From the NCBI GenBank assembly GCA_000169075.1, contig AAVT01000001.1, positions 1,067,201 to 1,131,200 on the forward strand: a stretch of 64,000 nucleotides of DNA, written 5' to 3'. Below, in pieces: positions 35,808 to 45,128 of the stretch. Position numbers and translations under genes: made by a program. Origin of the DNA: a marine gamma proteobacterium HTCC2143. Lineage in GTDB: Bacteria > Pseudomonadota > Gammaproteobacteria > Pseudomonadales > Dasaniaceae. Position 1 is the first letter of the stretch, and each line of letters starts with the position of its first letter. The notes under the pieces are model-generated. The model had not been told where the DNA came from, did no database searches, and was given only the letters and a program-made list of their open reading frames with translations.

Positions 35808-37520
35808 TCAAGCGGCCTTACCACCTCTTACCAGCGTACCTGGCAATGCACCAGTATGCTCACCATCGATGAAGGTAGTGACTCCAGATTTTAGGGTGTA
35901 GCGATAGCCGTCAACTCGTTGTAAGAGTCGTCGTCCACCTGCCGGAAGATCATACTCGGCGGTGGGGCGCCGCAACTGCATTTTTTCGAAATCAATGACA
36001 TTAACATCGGCCATATAACCTTCCGCCAGTAGACCGCGATCGGGCATGCCGTATGCCGTTGCAGTATCATGACTGAGCTTCTTAATCATTAGTTCTAGTG
36101 GTAGTTGAGGACCTCTCGCCCGGTCTCTGCACCAGTGCGTCAGAATGAAGGAGGGCATGCCGGCATCGGCGATAACTCCACAGTGTGCGCCGCCATCAGA
36201 CAGTCCGAACATAACACCCGGATGAGAGAGCACGGACTCGAAGAAACTAAAGTCATAGTTTTCATAAGCGTTGAGAGGTTGGTAGAAAAGCTCTTTGCCG
36301 CCGTCGGCGATTAACAAGTCATACATGACGTCAAAAGGATCTCGCCCCTCGGTTTTTGCAATCCCGGCAATGCTCTGTTCCTGTGGGGGTTCATAGTCGG
36401 GTTTTTCTCCCAGTGGAAAGACATACTGCAGTAAGCTTCTCCAACTAACGCCAAAAGGCGAGGTTTCTAGGAGGCTTGTTTCCGCTAAAATTTGTGCTTT
36501 TACAGCGGGCGTAGCTAACTTGGCAATTTGCTCGTCTAATGCCAGCGGAGCGATAGACTCGATATAAGTGGGATGGCCAACAAAAATATGAAAGCTGGAC
36601 TGTAAACCGTGGAGTATTCCCGTCGGCCTGCCCGCTATTTGTGGCATTACCTTAATGCCCTTTTTCTCAGCATCTTCTGCCAAGGCGATGAACTGGTCGC
36701 CTTTAAAAGCCTCGGCGGATGTCCATACAACAGTAATAGGACGTCCGGTTTCTTTTCCAACTTCGCAGACCCACTCCCATTCACTTTCCTCGCCTAGGTG
36801 ATCAGAAACCAACTCAAAGACGCCGTGGTCCAAACCCTTAAGCGCGCCACCTAAGGCGCGCATCTCTTCGGTAGGAGCAAAAGTGCCGGGCATTTCAACG
36901 CCGTGTTTATCTTTGTGTAATAGTGTGCGAGACGTCGAAAATCCGAGTGCGCCAGCTTCCATACCTTCCCTGACAATAGTTGCCATCTCCTGCAATTCAA
37001 CGGCAGTGGGCTGAGCATCAGTATTACAGCGATCCCCCATGACATAATTACGTACTGCTGCGTGGGGCACCTGTGTCGCTATATCAATGGCTCTTGGCAT
37101 TGACTCTAGCGTGTCGAGATACTCTGAAAACGTTTCCCAGTTCCAATTCATGCCCTCGGCCAGTGCTGAGCCGGGGATATCTTCAACCCCCTCCATTAAT
37201 TCAATCAGGAACTGTTCTTTGCCGGGGCGCACGGGGGCAAATCCTACGCCGCAATTGCCCATGACCGCGGTGGTTACACCATGCCAGCTGCTAGGGGCTA
37301 GGATAGGGTCCCAAGTTGCCTGGCCGTCATAGTGAGTGTGAACATCAACCCAGCCAGGCGTCACAATACAGCCGCTGGCGTCTATCCGTTGGTGACTTTC
37401 TGCAGATGAAAAGTCGCCTATCCCAGCAATTTTTTTGCCAGTAATGGCAATGTCGGCTTGTTTTCCTGGGGTACCGGATCCATCGAATACTGTACCGCCA
37501 CTAATCACTACGTCATACAT
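35808..37520 (-). CDS. N-acyl-D-amino-acid deacylase family amidohydrolase
   Basis: A 570-residue D-aminoacylase/dihydroorotase-like enzyme. It shows VVISGGTVFDGSGTPG, TPGWVDVHTHYDGQATWDP with the metal-binding HxH, GVTTAVMGNCGVGFAPVRPG (conserved Cys ligand of D-aminoacylases), GFSTSRTLLHKDKHG, and GLSDGGAHCGVIADAG. It would hydrolyse N-acyl-D-amino acids or related cyclic amides in the cytoplasm. Start ATG follows AAGGATGAATGT. It lies last on the strand after the PhyH and TauD oxygenase genes, separated from them by 160 bp. True substrate unknown. Confidence 0.9.
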   Translation of the reverse strand: MYDVVISGGTVFDGSGTPGKQADIAITGKKIAGIGDFSSAESHQRIDASGCIVTPGWVDVHTHYDGQATWDPILAPSSWHGVTTAVMGNCGVGFAPVRPGKEQFLIELMEGVEDIPGSALAEGMNWNWETFSEYLDTLESMPRAIDIATQVPHAAVRNYVMGDRCNTDAQPTAVELQEMATIVREGMEAGALGFSTSRTLLHKDKHGVEMPGTFAPTEEMRALGGALKGLDHGVFELVSDHLGEESEWEWVCEVGKETGRPITVVWTSAEAFKGDQFIALAEDAEKKGIKVMPQIAGRPTGILHGLQSSFHIFVGHPTYIESIAPLALDEQIAKLATPAVKAQILAETSLLETSPFGVSWRSLLQYVFPLGEKPDYEPPQEQSIAGIAKTEGRDPFDVMYDLLIADGGKELFYQPLNAYENYDFSFFESVLSHPGVMFGLSDGGAHCGVIADAGMPSFILTHWCRDRARGPQLPLELMIKKLSHDTATAYGMPDRGLLAEGYMADVNVIDFEKMQLRRPTAEYDLPAGGRRLLQRVDGYRYTLKSGVTTFIDGEHTGALPGTLVRGGKAA

Positions 37521-37680
37521 ACATTCATCCTTAGCAGGGTTAGGCCTGCATTTATTATTGATGTTGCTGGCTGATGAACCTTATTCTTCGAACATTAAGT
37601 ATAAACACAAGATATCACGATAATCCTGTTAAAAGCTGTTAATGATTGAAGCTAGGCCCCCATGCTTAGCTAAGTGTTGA

Positions 37681-38535
37681 CTAAAATAAATGTGGGTAAT
37701 CTCGCCAATAGTACTGATACCGTTCGGATTGCCAGTTTTTATAAATGGCTTCCCAGTTGAGCTTGTCTATCCTCCAGCCATGATGAGGTTCTAGATTAGT
37801 AGAGAAGACAGGGGCGCCATAGTCGCAAAAGCGAGTGTCTATACTCATACGAACCGTATTTTGGGTTCTATTCGGTTCAGCCTTATGAACGCAGCGCGAA
37901 TGGAATATTAATACGTCCCCCTGTTCATAATCGGAGACATGCCAATCAGTTTCATCTGGATAAATTTCGCATTGAATGCCGCCGACCCCCTGCACAGGAT
38001 GAACCGGTCTGACGCCTCTCTTGTGAGATTTGGATAAAACTTTAACCCGCCCCATCGGCTCAGATATGTCCTGAAGGGCTACCCATATTCCCGCCATCGT
38101 CGGTCCTGCATGATGAGAGTAGGCATCCTGATGAGGGGGCGTTTCATGACCTATTTTTCTTGGCGTGGAGATACGGGCCATTTTTATGGGGTACACAAAG
38201 ACCTCGTCGCCAGTGATCATTTTCATCAAATTGATAATATGGTCTTGATGAAAAAACCGATGAAATTGTTCCAGTGACTGTATTTTTGGGTAAACCTCGT
38301 CCCATATGGGATCGGTTTCGCTAAAAGGCTCGCCACAAAGGGTTGGCTGTTGGCTATTAATGTCCCGTATGACATAAGGTTTTAATAGGTCCAAAAACGA
38401 CGTCAGTATGTCTTCACAATCTTCGGTGCCAACGTATTTTTTAAGGTATAAATAGCCCAGCTCGTGAAATCGGTCTCGCAGTAGTTGGTGATCTTCGTTG
38501 ATATCTGAAACAACGAATGCATGGGTCTCTTCCAT
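37681..38535 (-). CDS. Phytanoyl-CoA dioxygenase family Fe(II)/2-oxoglutarate oxygenase
   Basis: A 284-residue PhyH-type oxygenase. The HxD metal pair is in HETPPHQDAYSHHAG (His about 135, Asp about 137), the distal His in FHSRCVHKAEPNRT (about 217), and the 2-oxoglutarate Arg in VRMSIDTRF. It should hydroxylate an acyl or other aliphatic substrate with O2 and 2-oxoglutarate. The frame opens 105 bp earlier, but ATG 38535 with CTGGAGTATCA upstream is a far better start. A stem-loop lies between this gene and the upstream TauD-like gene. Confidence 0.87.
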   Translation of the reverse strand: MEETHAFVVSDINEDHQLLRDRFHELGYLYLKKYVGTEDCEDILTSFLDLLKPYVIRDINSQQPTLCGEPFSETDPIWDEVYPKIQSLEQFHRFFHQDHIINLMKMITGDEVFVYPIKMARISTPRKIGHETPPHQDAYSHHAGPTMAGIWVALQDISEPMGRVKVLSKSHKRGVRPVHPVQGVGGIQCEIYPDETDWHVSDYEQGDVLIFHSRCVHKAEPNRTQNTVRMSIDTRFCDYGAPVFSTNLEPHHGWRIDKLNWEAIYKNWQSERYQYYWRDYPHLF

Positions 38536-38658
38536 TGATACTCCAGTTAGCTTCGATAGAGGGTTAAAGTTAACCTGTTTCGGGGCTATGGTTTCGAAAT
38601 GGTGGCACAGACTGACCCCGCTGCGGGGCCTGTTCACCAATGTGGTTGATCTGGCGAG

Positions 38659-38691
38659 AGGCGAACCTCTGCCCTCTGAGGCAGTTCGCCT
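38659..38691. terminator. Stable stem-loop between tauD-like and phyH-like genes
   Basis: AGGCGAAC/GTTCGCCT pairs outside an inner CTGCC/GGCAG stem, giving one long nearly continuous hairpin. No long T-tract follows on either strand, so it may be a terminator, attenuator or mRNA-stability element. Confidence 0.45.
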
Positions 38692-38735
38692 TTCGATAGA
38701 GCCTAACTATATCCAGAGAATACGCGGCGTAATTT

Positions 38736-39638
38736 TTAGCCCTTAGCCTGCTTACTTAAAAAACGTCCCAATTGTCTATCGTGCCGACTCATCGCCGTTA
38801 TAGCGGCTTCTTTCGTCCAGGGTTCCCAGTTAGGACCAGGTCCCTCGGGCCGATCGCCCATAACTGTGACCCGCTGAATGATCCGTTCTTCAGAAAAATC
38901 ATTGAGCACATAATGTTGTGTGCAGCGGTTGTCCCACATGCCGATAGCACCTTCGGTCCAGTGATAACGAACAGTAAACCGCGGGCTTTGCACCCAGCGC
39001 GTCAAAAATCGTAGCACTGAGTCGCTTTCAACGGCGCTCATTTCGACAATTCTTCGAGTGAAGTGTTCGTTGACGTAGAGGGCTTTGCGACCGGTTTCTG
39101 GGTGAATTCGCACCACTGGGTGTATCGCCATTTTGTCTGCGCGATCGTGAGGGTGGGCATCATGCAGTGCTGATAGCCCCATGCACATTTCCTGCATTGG
39201 GGGTGAGAGCGCATCAAATGCATCGCACAAATTTGTCCACATCGTATCGCCACCGCTCTCAGGGCACTTTACCATTTTAAGGATTGACATCAGTGCGGGT
39301 TGTTCCTGAAATGTAATGTCGGTGTGCCACTCATCGGCAACACCACCTTGGCTGGCTCGTAGTTCAAACAATTTGGGATGGCTGTCAGCATTAGTTAGAT
39401 TCGGGTGTCCTTCCAGTGGACCAAAATGTGCGCCAAACGCTACATGCTCGTCTTCACTAAGAAACTGCGCAGGGAAAAATAACACCATATGCTGATTGAG
39501 TAGACGCTGCACTTCGGTAATATCGGTATCTGTGGCCTGTGCCAAATTGATACCTCGTACCTCGGCTCCCAGCGAACCGGCAAGCCGTGTCACATCCCAC
39601 AAATTTTCGGCTGTCTTTTTTGATTCGGTAGTCGTCAC
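38736..39638 (-). CDS. TauD/TfdA family dioxygenase
   Basis: A 300-residue Fe(II)/2-oxoglutarate oxygenase. Metal ligands are His 105 and Asp 107 in DEWHTDITFQEQPALMS and His 242 in CTQHYVLNDF, with the 2-oxoglutarate Arg 256 in ERIIQRVTV. The TauD fold also shows LNQHMVLFFPAQFLSEDEHV near the N-terminus. The start is a GTG preceded by CAGGGAGCACATAATT. Known relatives hydroxylate taurine, aryloxyacetates, alkyl sulfates or carnitine precursors; substrate not decided. It follows the FG-GAP gene by 27 bp. Confidence 0.92.
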   Translation of the reverse strand: MTTTESKKTAENLWDVTRLAGSLGAEVRGINLAQATDTDITEVQRLLNQHMVLFFPAQFLSEDEHVAFGAHFGPLEGHPNLTNADSHPKLFELRASQGGVADEWHTDITFQEQPALMSILKMVKCPESGGDTMWTNLCDAFDALSPPMQEMCMGLSALHDAHPHDRADKMAIHPVVRIHPETGRKALYVNEHFTRRIVEMSAVESDSVLRFLTRWVQSPRFTVRYHWTEGAIGMWDNRCTQHYVLNDFSEERIIQRVTVMGDRPEGPGPNWEPWTKEAAITAMSRHDRQLGRFLSKQAKG

Positions 39639-39665
39639 AATTATGTGCTCCCTGATTATTATTGA

Positions 39666-41096
39666 TTAGTCGACCAATGGCATTTCCGGGCTGTCGATTT
39701 GCCGGGCCCTTTGAAACGCGGCTTGAGGTTTTTCAGAGCGAATTTGTTCCAGCCATATTACACCATCATAAGGAGCACTGTTGCCGCGAGTGCTCAGGAA
39801 ATCCATGTCGCCATCCCGATCTAAATCTCTCGCTATGAACTTATCAAACATACCGCGCTTTCGACGAGAGATGTCGTGACGAGTCCATGTCTGGGTTACA
39901 TCATTAGGGTTTTCAAACCAGGCAATGCGGCCGAGTGCACCGTATTTATTAATATTTTTATCGTCGCCTCGTTCACCTAGACTGTAGCTACCCACCAAAA
40001 TATCAATGTGTCCGTCGCTATTGATGTCGGCGATTTCGAGCCCTACGGCTAGATCGGGACTAATGGTGCCTATGAGATGAAAATTCCAGGCGTCGCCTTT
40101 TCGCCGGGGTTGCGCTATCCATCCTAGGCCTTTGGACGTGGGGCCAATAATATCCAAGAGTCCGTCGCCGTTGATATCACTGTAAACCATATTAAAGCCG
40201 TCAACTCGCGCACCGACAATCCCAATAGCGCGCTCTTCTAAACGTATTTTGTCGCCACCCATATTTTCAAAATAGGCAATGCGCTGTTCGCCGCGACTGC
40301 CAACAATGATATCTAAATCGCCGTCACCGTCGATGTCTATAGGCTCAGAATTTTGCGGGACACTGTAGTAACCTATGTCTGTTTCCTGCCAACTATCTCC
40401 GTCTAATGGATCACCGGTAACACGATAAATAGAAACAGGCGTCGATACAGCATAATCTTTTGGGCCAGGACGTTGAGCACCCTTGTTAGAGGCAATAGCT
40501 TCGGGTGTGCCGTCGCTATCCAGGTCGGCAAAAAATACCCGAATATACGATCCTTTACCTTGAGTCATCGGCAGAATAAGTCGCGGCCATTCCGCCGTTC
40601 GGGACTGCTGTCCAGGATTTTGCAAGTAGATGAGGTGAGATAACTCGGTAGCGACCATAACGTCAGGAAAGCCATCGCCATTAACGTCGGCGATGGCGGC
40701 ATCTTCTGGTGCAGGTGCATCAGTACCCTCGGCTATGGTTATATTAGTCCAAATGTCAGGGTCTGCAGAGCCAAAGGCAATACGTACATGACCTTCAGGT
40801 GGCGGTGTAAAATCGGCATCGTGGGTAGATGAGTCGTAAAGCGTATCAGATTCGTGAACCGACACAATATCGTCAAAGCCATCTTGATCAATGTCTCCCA
40901 CCACCAGGCCGTCGCTGCCACTGAGGGCGAAGCCTGCGATTATGGGGTCATCGATGATATGTTCCTGCCAACTGATATAACGGCCGTCTGATGTTGTGGC
41001 CTTAGTGAGCATATCACCCACCGGCGTTTCAGCTCTGGAGACAGGTGTTATTACTGTTACGCAAAGAAATGCAGTACTGATATGTCGTAGATTCAT
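39666..41096 (-). CDS. Exported FG-GAP/VCBS-repeat beta-propeller protein
   Basis: A 476-residue secreted protein with signal HISTAFLCVTVITPVSRA. Seven repeats carry calcium-binding DxDxDG loops, for example DIDQDGFDDIV, ADVNGDGFPDVM, ADLDSDGTPEAI, DIDGDGDLDII, SDINGDGLLDII, ADINSDGHIDIL and RDLDRDGDMDFL. That repeat count is consistent with a single seven-bladed propeller. Such domains bind ligands or act as lyase-like scaffolds; no catalytic domain is attached. ATG 41096 is preferred to a TTG at 41141. It sits inside the apparent operon of transporter, SDR, GST and oxygenase. Confidence 0.87.
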   Translation of the reverse strand: MNLRHISTAFLCVTVITPVSRAETPVGDMLTKATTSDGRYISWQEHIIDDPIIAGFALSGSDGLVVGDIDQDGFDDIVSVHESDTLYDSSTHDADFTPPPEGHVRIAFGSADPDIWTNITIAEGTDAPAPEDAAIADVNGDGFPDVMVATELSHLIYLQNPGQQSRTAEWPRLILPMTQGKGSYIRVFFADLDSDGTPEAIASNKGAQRPGPKDYAVSTPVSIYRVTGDPLDGDSWQETDIGYYSVPQNSEPIDIDGDGDLDIIVGSRGEQRIAYFENMGGDKIRLEERAIGIVGARVDGFNMVYSDINGDGLLDIIGPTSKGLGWIAQPRRKGDAWNFHLIGTISPDLAVGLEIADINSDGHIDILVGSYSLGERGDDKNINKYGALGRIAWFENPNDVTQTWTRHDISRRKRGMFDKFIARDLDRDGDMDFLSTRGNSAPYDGVIWLEQIRSEKPQAAFQRARQIDSPEMPLVD

Positions 41097-41174
41097 GTTA
41101 CGCACGACTGTTATCTGTGTGAATAGCAGTACCGCAAACAATCATTGTATTTGCGGTAGTCTATAGGGCCCAAT

Positions 41175-41810
41175 TTACAGCGACATGCTGGGTCGACTGT
41201 TTAAAGACTCGCGCCAGCGAATTAAGTTTTTTTGGTGCTCTTGGGGTATGACCTTTACCCAGGCCGCAAAGTCGACCACTACAGCGGCAGTAATATCGGC
41301 GTTTGAAAAAGAATCAATAGCAATAAACTCGCGATCTTCCAATCGTGCATCCAGCATATCGAAGAAAGTATTCAGGCGAGCGAGGCCGCGTTCAGCCAGC
41401 TCGGGTATTTGTTGATGGTTGACAGGCCCGGTAATGGCTCTATCTTTCATGCCTGGTGACGAATTTCTCAGGGCTTCAGCCGCGGCCATCAATCCTTCAA
41501 GTTCTATCTTGGCAGTCCAATTGGCAACCAAACCTTTCTCTACGGGTGTCACACCCAGCATAGGAGGGTTGGGGAACTGCGCTTCCAGATAGGCTGCAAT
41601 GCCATTGTTTTCTGTCAGTACGGTACCATCATCTAGTTTCAGCGCTGGAATAGTACAGCCGGGATTGATGGCACGGAATGCGTCGCCGAGTTGCTCAGCT
41701 TTAGTCATATCGATAGACACTGTTTCCACATCAACGCCTTTTTCGGCGAGCAAAATTCGTGCTCGCCGTGGACTTGGTGCTCTAGAAAAATCGTAAAATG
41801 TGATGGCCAT
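41175..41810 (-). CDS. Glutathione S-transferase family protein
   Basis: A 211-residue GST. The thioredoxin-like domain shows FYDFSRAPSPRRARILLAEK (Ser in the active-site turn) and TIPALKLDDGTVLTENNGIA, and the helical domain ends with FSNADITAAVVVDFAAWVKV. The protein is cytosolic. Start ATG has GAGAGACAAG upstream. It lies between an SDR and the FG-GAP gene in a minus-strand block and is distinct in sequence from the GST at 12746. Substrate unknown. Confidence 0.92.
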   Translation of the reverse strand: MAITFYDFSRAPSPRRARILLAEKGVDVETVSIDMTKAEQLGDAFRAINPGCTIPALKLDDGTVLTENNGIAAYLEAQFPNPPMLGVTPVEKGLVANWTAKIELEGLMAAAEALRNSSPGMKDRAITGPVNHQQIPELAERGLARLNTFFDMLDARLEDREFIAIDSFSNADITAAVVVDFAAWVKVIPQEHQKNLIRWRESLNSRPSMSL

Positions 41811-41882
41811 AATTACTTGTCTCTCATAAAAGGGTTAGTACTAGCTATTGAATACTGCATCATTTTTATCGCTGTTGGTCGC

Positions 41883-42644
41883 TTAAGCTGTGCTGCCGCC
41901 GTCAGCCATATACACACCTCCGGTAATAAATGCACTTTCATCGGAAGCTAAAAAAAGCATGATATTGGCGATATCTTCGGGTTGGCCATAACGTTGCAGC
42001 GGGATTGATTCGGTAATCCTGTCGTGCGCACCTTGGCTATCTCCCGGGCTAATACCGTTTTCCAGACTCCGCATCATCCTGGTTTCAACGGGACAGGGGT
42101 TAACCGTGTTGACACGAATGTTATCAGGGGCACCCTCTTTGGCGATCCCTCTCATTAACCCAATGACAGCATGTTTGCTGGTGGTATAGGCTGAAATACC
42201 GATGCCACCACGGACACCTTCGGTCGAAGACGTTATGACAATACTGCCGCCCCCATTGTTTTGCATGATTGGAAATATGTGTTTGATCCCCAGCCAGACA
42301 CCTTTAATGTTGACTGCGATAACTTGATCGAAAATATCCTCGTCATACTCTGTAATAGGTGCAACCTGTCCTTCGATACCGGCGTTGGCTAAAAAAATAT
42401 CAATGCCACCAAACTGTTCAATGGTCGCATTAACAAAATGCAGGGTATCCATTTTTTTAGTGACATCAGCCACGCAGTAGGCCGCATTTTCACCAAGTTC
42501 TTCAGCGGTATTTTTTAGTGCGTGCTCATCGATATCAACTAACATAACTTTCGCACCTTCGACGATAAACCTAGCCGCAGCCGCCTTGCCGATTCCCCCG
42601 GATCCCCCCGTTATTATTGCAACTTTATTGTTCAGTCTTGCCAT
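41883..42644 (-). CDS. Short-chain dehydrogenase/reductase
   Basis: A 253-residue classical SDR: ITGGSGGIGKAAAARF, VDIDEHAL (NAD-type acid), FLANAGIEG instead of the common NNAG, ITSSTEGVRGGIGISAYTTS with catalytic Ser/Tyr and Lys in SKHAVIG, and NPCPVETRM. ATG has AGGGATTAATC. Co-directional with MFS (41 bp upstream) and GST (72 bp downstream). It probably oxidises an alcohol in the pathway supplied by the transporter. Substrate unknown. Confidence 0.92.
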   Translation of the reverse strand: MARLNNKVAIITGGSGGIGKAAAARFIVEGAKVMLVDIDEHALKNTAEELGENAAYCVADVTKKMDTLHFVNATIEQFGGIDIFLANAGIEGQVAPITEYDEDIFDQVIAVNIKGVWLGIKHIFPIMQNNGGGSIVITSSTEGVRGGIGISAYTTSKHAVIGLMRGIAKEGAPDNIRVNTVNPCPVETRMMRSLENGISPGDSQGAHDRITESIPLQRYGQPEDIANIMLFLASDESAFITGGVYMADGGSTA

Positions 42645-42685
42645 GATTAATCCCTTTGTAAAGGTTACCCGTCCAGTGAATCAGT

Positions 42686-43918
42686 TCAGGGAGTGGTTGG
42701 TTGCAGTGCCTCGTCGGCGACATCTTCCTTATCATTAAATGTCAGCGCGAATAGCATGGCAACAACGATGGCGAATAGACAAGGTGTCATCCATATTCCG
42801 ATCCAATCTTTGACGCCATCTTGAGTGAAATAGTCAACGACGATCCCAGAAAGACTGGATCCAATCGCCAAACCAACACCATAGGTGATGAGTGAGATAA
42901 AGCCTTGGGCGCTGGCCCGGATCGACTTATCAGCTTTTCTATCAACATAAATTTGGCCGGTGACAAAGAAAAAGTCATAACAAATACCGTGTAAAACTAT
43001 GCCCGCATAAAGCATCCATGCGCCGGTTTGCATATCGCCTGCGGCAAACAGGGCATAGCGAACGGCCCACGCTAACATGCCCACTAACAGCATCCACTTA
43101 ACCCCGAGCCTACGGAAAAAGAAGGGCATTAATGCCATAAATCCAGCTTCCGACATTTGTCCCAAAGTCATTGTCCCGGCGACATTTTCCATGCCCAGCT
43201 CATTAAAATAGAGATTGGCGAAGGCGTAATAAAACGCCAGCGGTATGGATATCAACAGCGAACAGAGGGCGAAAATAGCGAACGAACGATCCTTCATAAG
43301 CGCTAGCGCATCCAGCCCCAGAATGTCGCCAATGGTGGTTTTTTTACCGGTATTTTGGGCCGGGGTTTTGGGTAGAGCGAAGCTGAATAATCCCATAACC
43401 AGAGAGGCAATTGCAGCCATTTTCATAGGAATGGCCGTTGTCTCTATATTGTTATAACTAGCAGCTAATCCATAAGATATGACCAGTCCCGCAACGATCC
43501 AGCCGATAGTCCCCCAAATTCTCACTTTCGGAAATTGCGTATCTGGCGACGTCATCTGGTTAAATGAAATGGTATTAGCCAAAGCCAGTGTCGGCATATA
43601 ACAAACATTGTAGATTAATAGGCCAAATATGATTGATCCCGCGGTAGTGAGGTCAGATACGTAGTAAAGAACAAGACCTCCGGCAATGTGCAGAACTCCC
43701 ATAATTTTTTCAGCAGCAAAAAAGCGGTCGGCTATCAGGCCGATAAAAAATGGGGATATGATGGCGCCGATATTATTCATTAAGAATGCCGAGCCAATTT
43801 CGGTGCCACTAAACCCAGTGCTGGACAAATACGTTCCTAAGGTTACGAACCAAGCACCCCAGATAAAAAACTGCAAAAACATCATGGTGCTTAGTAGCGT
43901 GTAGTTCTTGGTATTCAT
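42686..43918 (-). CDS. MFS transporter, nucleoside:H+ symporter-like
   Basis: A 410-residue membrane protein with about 12 helices. MNTKNYTLLSTMMFLQFFIW followed by GAWFVTLGTYL, then IGSAFLMNNIGAIISPFFIG and LIADRFF, is the NupG/XapB-like pattern. The C-terminal half contains VRYALFAAGDMQTGAWMLYA and LHGICYDFFFVTGQIYVD. It is predicted to import a nucleoside or another polar compound with protons. It is the first gene of the minus-strand block, and its job is likely uptake of the substrate handled by the SDR, GST and oxygenase downstream. Confidence 0.9.
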   Translation of the reverse strand: MNTKNYTLLSTMMFLQFFIWGAWFVTLGTYLSSTGFSGTEIGSAFLMNNIGAIISPFFIGLIADRFFAAEKIMGVLHIAGGLVLYYVSDLTTAGSIIFGLLIYNVCYMPTLALANTISFNQMTSPDTQFPKVRIWGTIGWIVAGLVISYGLAASYNNIETTAIPMKMAAIASLVMGLFSFALPKTPAQNTGKKTTIGDILGLDALALMKDRSFAIFALCSLLISIPLAFYYAFANLYFNELGMENVAGTMTLGQMSEAGFMALMPFFFRRLGVKWMLLVGMLAWAVRYALFAAGDMQTGAWMLYAGIVLHGICYDFFFVTGQIYVDRKADKSIRASAQGFISLITYGVGLAIGSSLSGIVVDYFTQDGVKDWIGIWMTPCLFAIVVAMLFALTFNDKEDVADEALQPTTP

Positions 43919-44225
43919 GGTTTACGAGTCCCGGAAAGAGCGTCAGTATGAAGTGACACGACAGCCGCCGCCCTCTAACTTTTTTGTTCGGTGGTCGCAG
44001 AGGATATTGCGGCCGAAAAAATTGGCCATCAGATTTTGTTTTAATTATTGTGAGGGCAACGATAACCCGACCTGTAGTTGATGACAAGAAGAGTCACGCA
44101 CTATTTAATGTGTTTTTATTCCTTGGAAAAACAGCCTGCCTAGAGGACGTGCTGCTACAGACAGAACTGACTGCTATCGAGTATGATTGCTATCCGTTTT
44201 TTTGATCTGGAACCAGCAATAGCTT
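43919..44225. other. Divergent intergenic region
   Basis: About 307 bp between divergent genes. It should contain both promoters. No RNA gene, repeat or plausible small gene was seen. Confidence 0.5.
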
Positions 44226-45128
44226 ATGACCCGCATGCCACTAAAATTCTTTCGTGACCCATTTATTCAGTTTCTTATATTAGGCAGCCTGGTTTTTACC
44301 GTATTTTCTGTATTTACCGATGGCGACAGCAGTGATAGAAATATCACAGTATCAGCGATGGACATAGCTCGTCTTCATGGGCAGTGGTCAACGCAGTATG
44401 CCAAGCAGCCGACGAGCGCCCAGCTGGATTCAATCATAGATCAGCATATCAGGGAGGAGATTTTTTATCGGGAGGCAACAAAGTTAAGGCTGGGTGAAGA
44501 GGACATTATTATTCGTCGCCGAATGGTGCAAAAATACATGTTTTTGTCTGAGTCGCTGGTTGAAATTACAGAACCCTCTGGACCGGAGTTGGAGGATTTT
44601 TACGCGGCGAATAAACAGCGCTATGAAATTCCGGAAAAGCTCTCCTTTCGCCACATATATTATAGCCACAACTCGGTAAGCACAGCACAAGATGAGAATA
44701 ATGATGCAGAATCGGCCGCTAATAATATGGTCCAATCATTGAATGCGTCGCAGGTTGACACATCGAGCTGGCGTAAACAGGGGGATGCATTCATGTTGCA
44801 GCGAGAATATGCTGCGAGAGAGCCTATGCAGATTTCCGAATTGTTTGGAGCTGTATTCACCCAAGGTCTGGCGGGTATTTCCGACGAGGACATCGCTATA
44901 TGGGTGGGACCTATCCGCTCCGCTTATGGCTGGCATGCAGTAAAATTACTCAGCCGAAAACCGCCAGCGACGCCTTTGTTAGCTGATATTCGCTCAAAAG
45001 TGGTGGTGGATTATATCGCTGATAAGCGTCGGCAAACCAATGCTGATTACTACCAATCGGTTAGAAATCAGTATCAGATTGTCATCGACCCAAAGCCAGA
45101 TTTTTCAGACACCAAGGGTGATGAATGA
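44226..45128 (+). CDS. Membrane-anchored parvulin-like peptidylprolyl isomerase
   Basis: A 300-residue protein with an N-terminal anchor FIQFLILGSLVFTVFSVF. A SurA-like helical region follows (LDSIIDQHIREEIFYREATK, RRRMVQKYMFLSE). The parvulin domain has KLSFRHIYYSH and IWVGPIRSAYGWHAVKLLSR. It would act as a folding catalyst or chaperone in the periplasm. The stop overlaps the HupE-like start by 4 bp (ATGA), which implies coupled translation and a specific partnership with that membrane protein. Confidence 0.85.
   Translation: MTRMPLKFFRDPFIQFLILGSLVFTVFSVFTDGDSSDRNITVSAMDIARLHGQWSTQYAKQPTSAQLDSIIDQHIREEIFYREATKLRLGEEDIIIRRRMVQKYMFLSESLVEITEPSGPELEDFYAANKQRYEIPEKLSFRHIYYSHNSVSTAQDENNDAESAANNMVQSLNASQVDTSSWRKQGDAFMLQREYAAREPMQISELFGAVFTQGLAGISDEDIAIWVGPIRSAYGWHAVKLLSRKPPATPLLADIRSKVVVDYIADKRRQTNADYYQSVRNQYQIVIDPKPDFSDTKGDE

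Noticed and set aside
41130..41158. Perfect inverted repeat TACCGCAAA/TTTGCGGTA between the FG-GAP and GST genes
   Set aside because: As a terminator it lacks a T-tract on either strand and lies inside an apparent operon; left as an unassigned hairpin.
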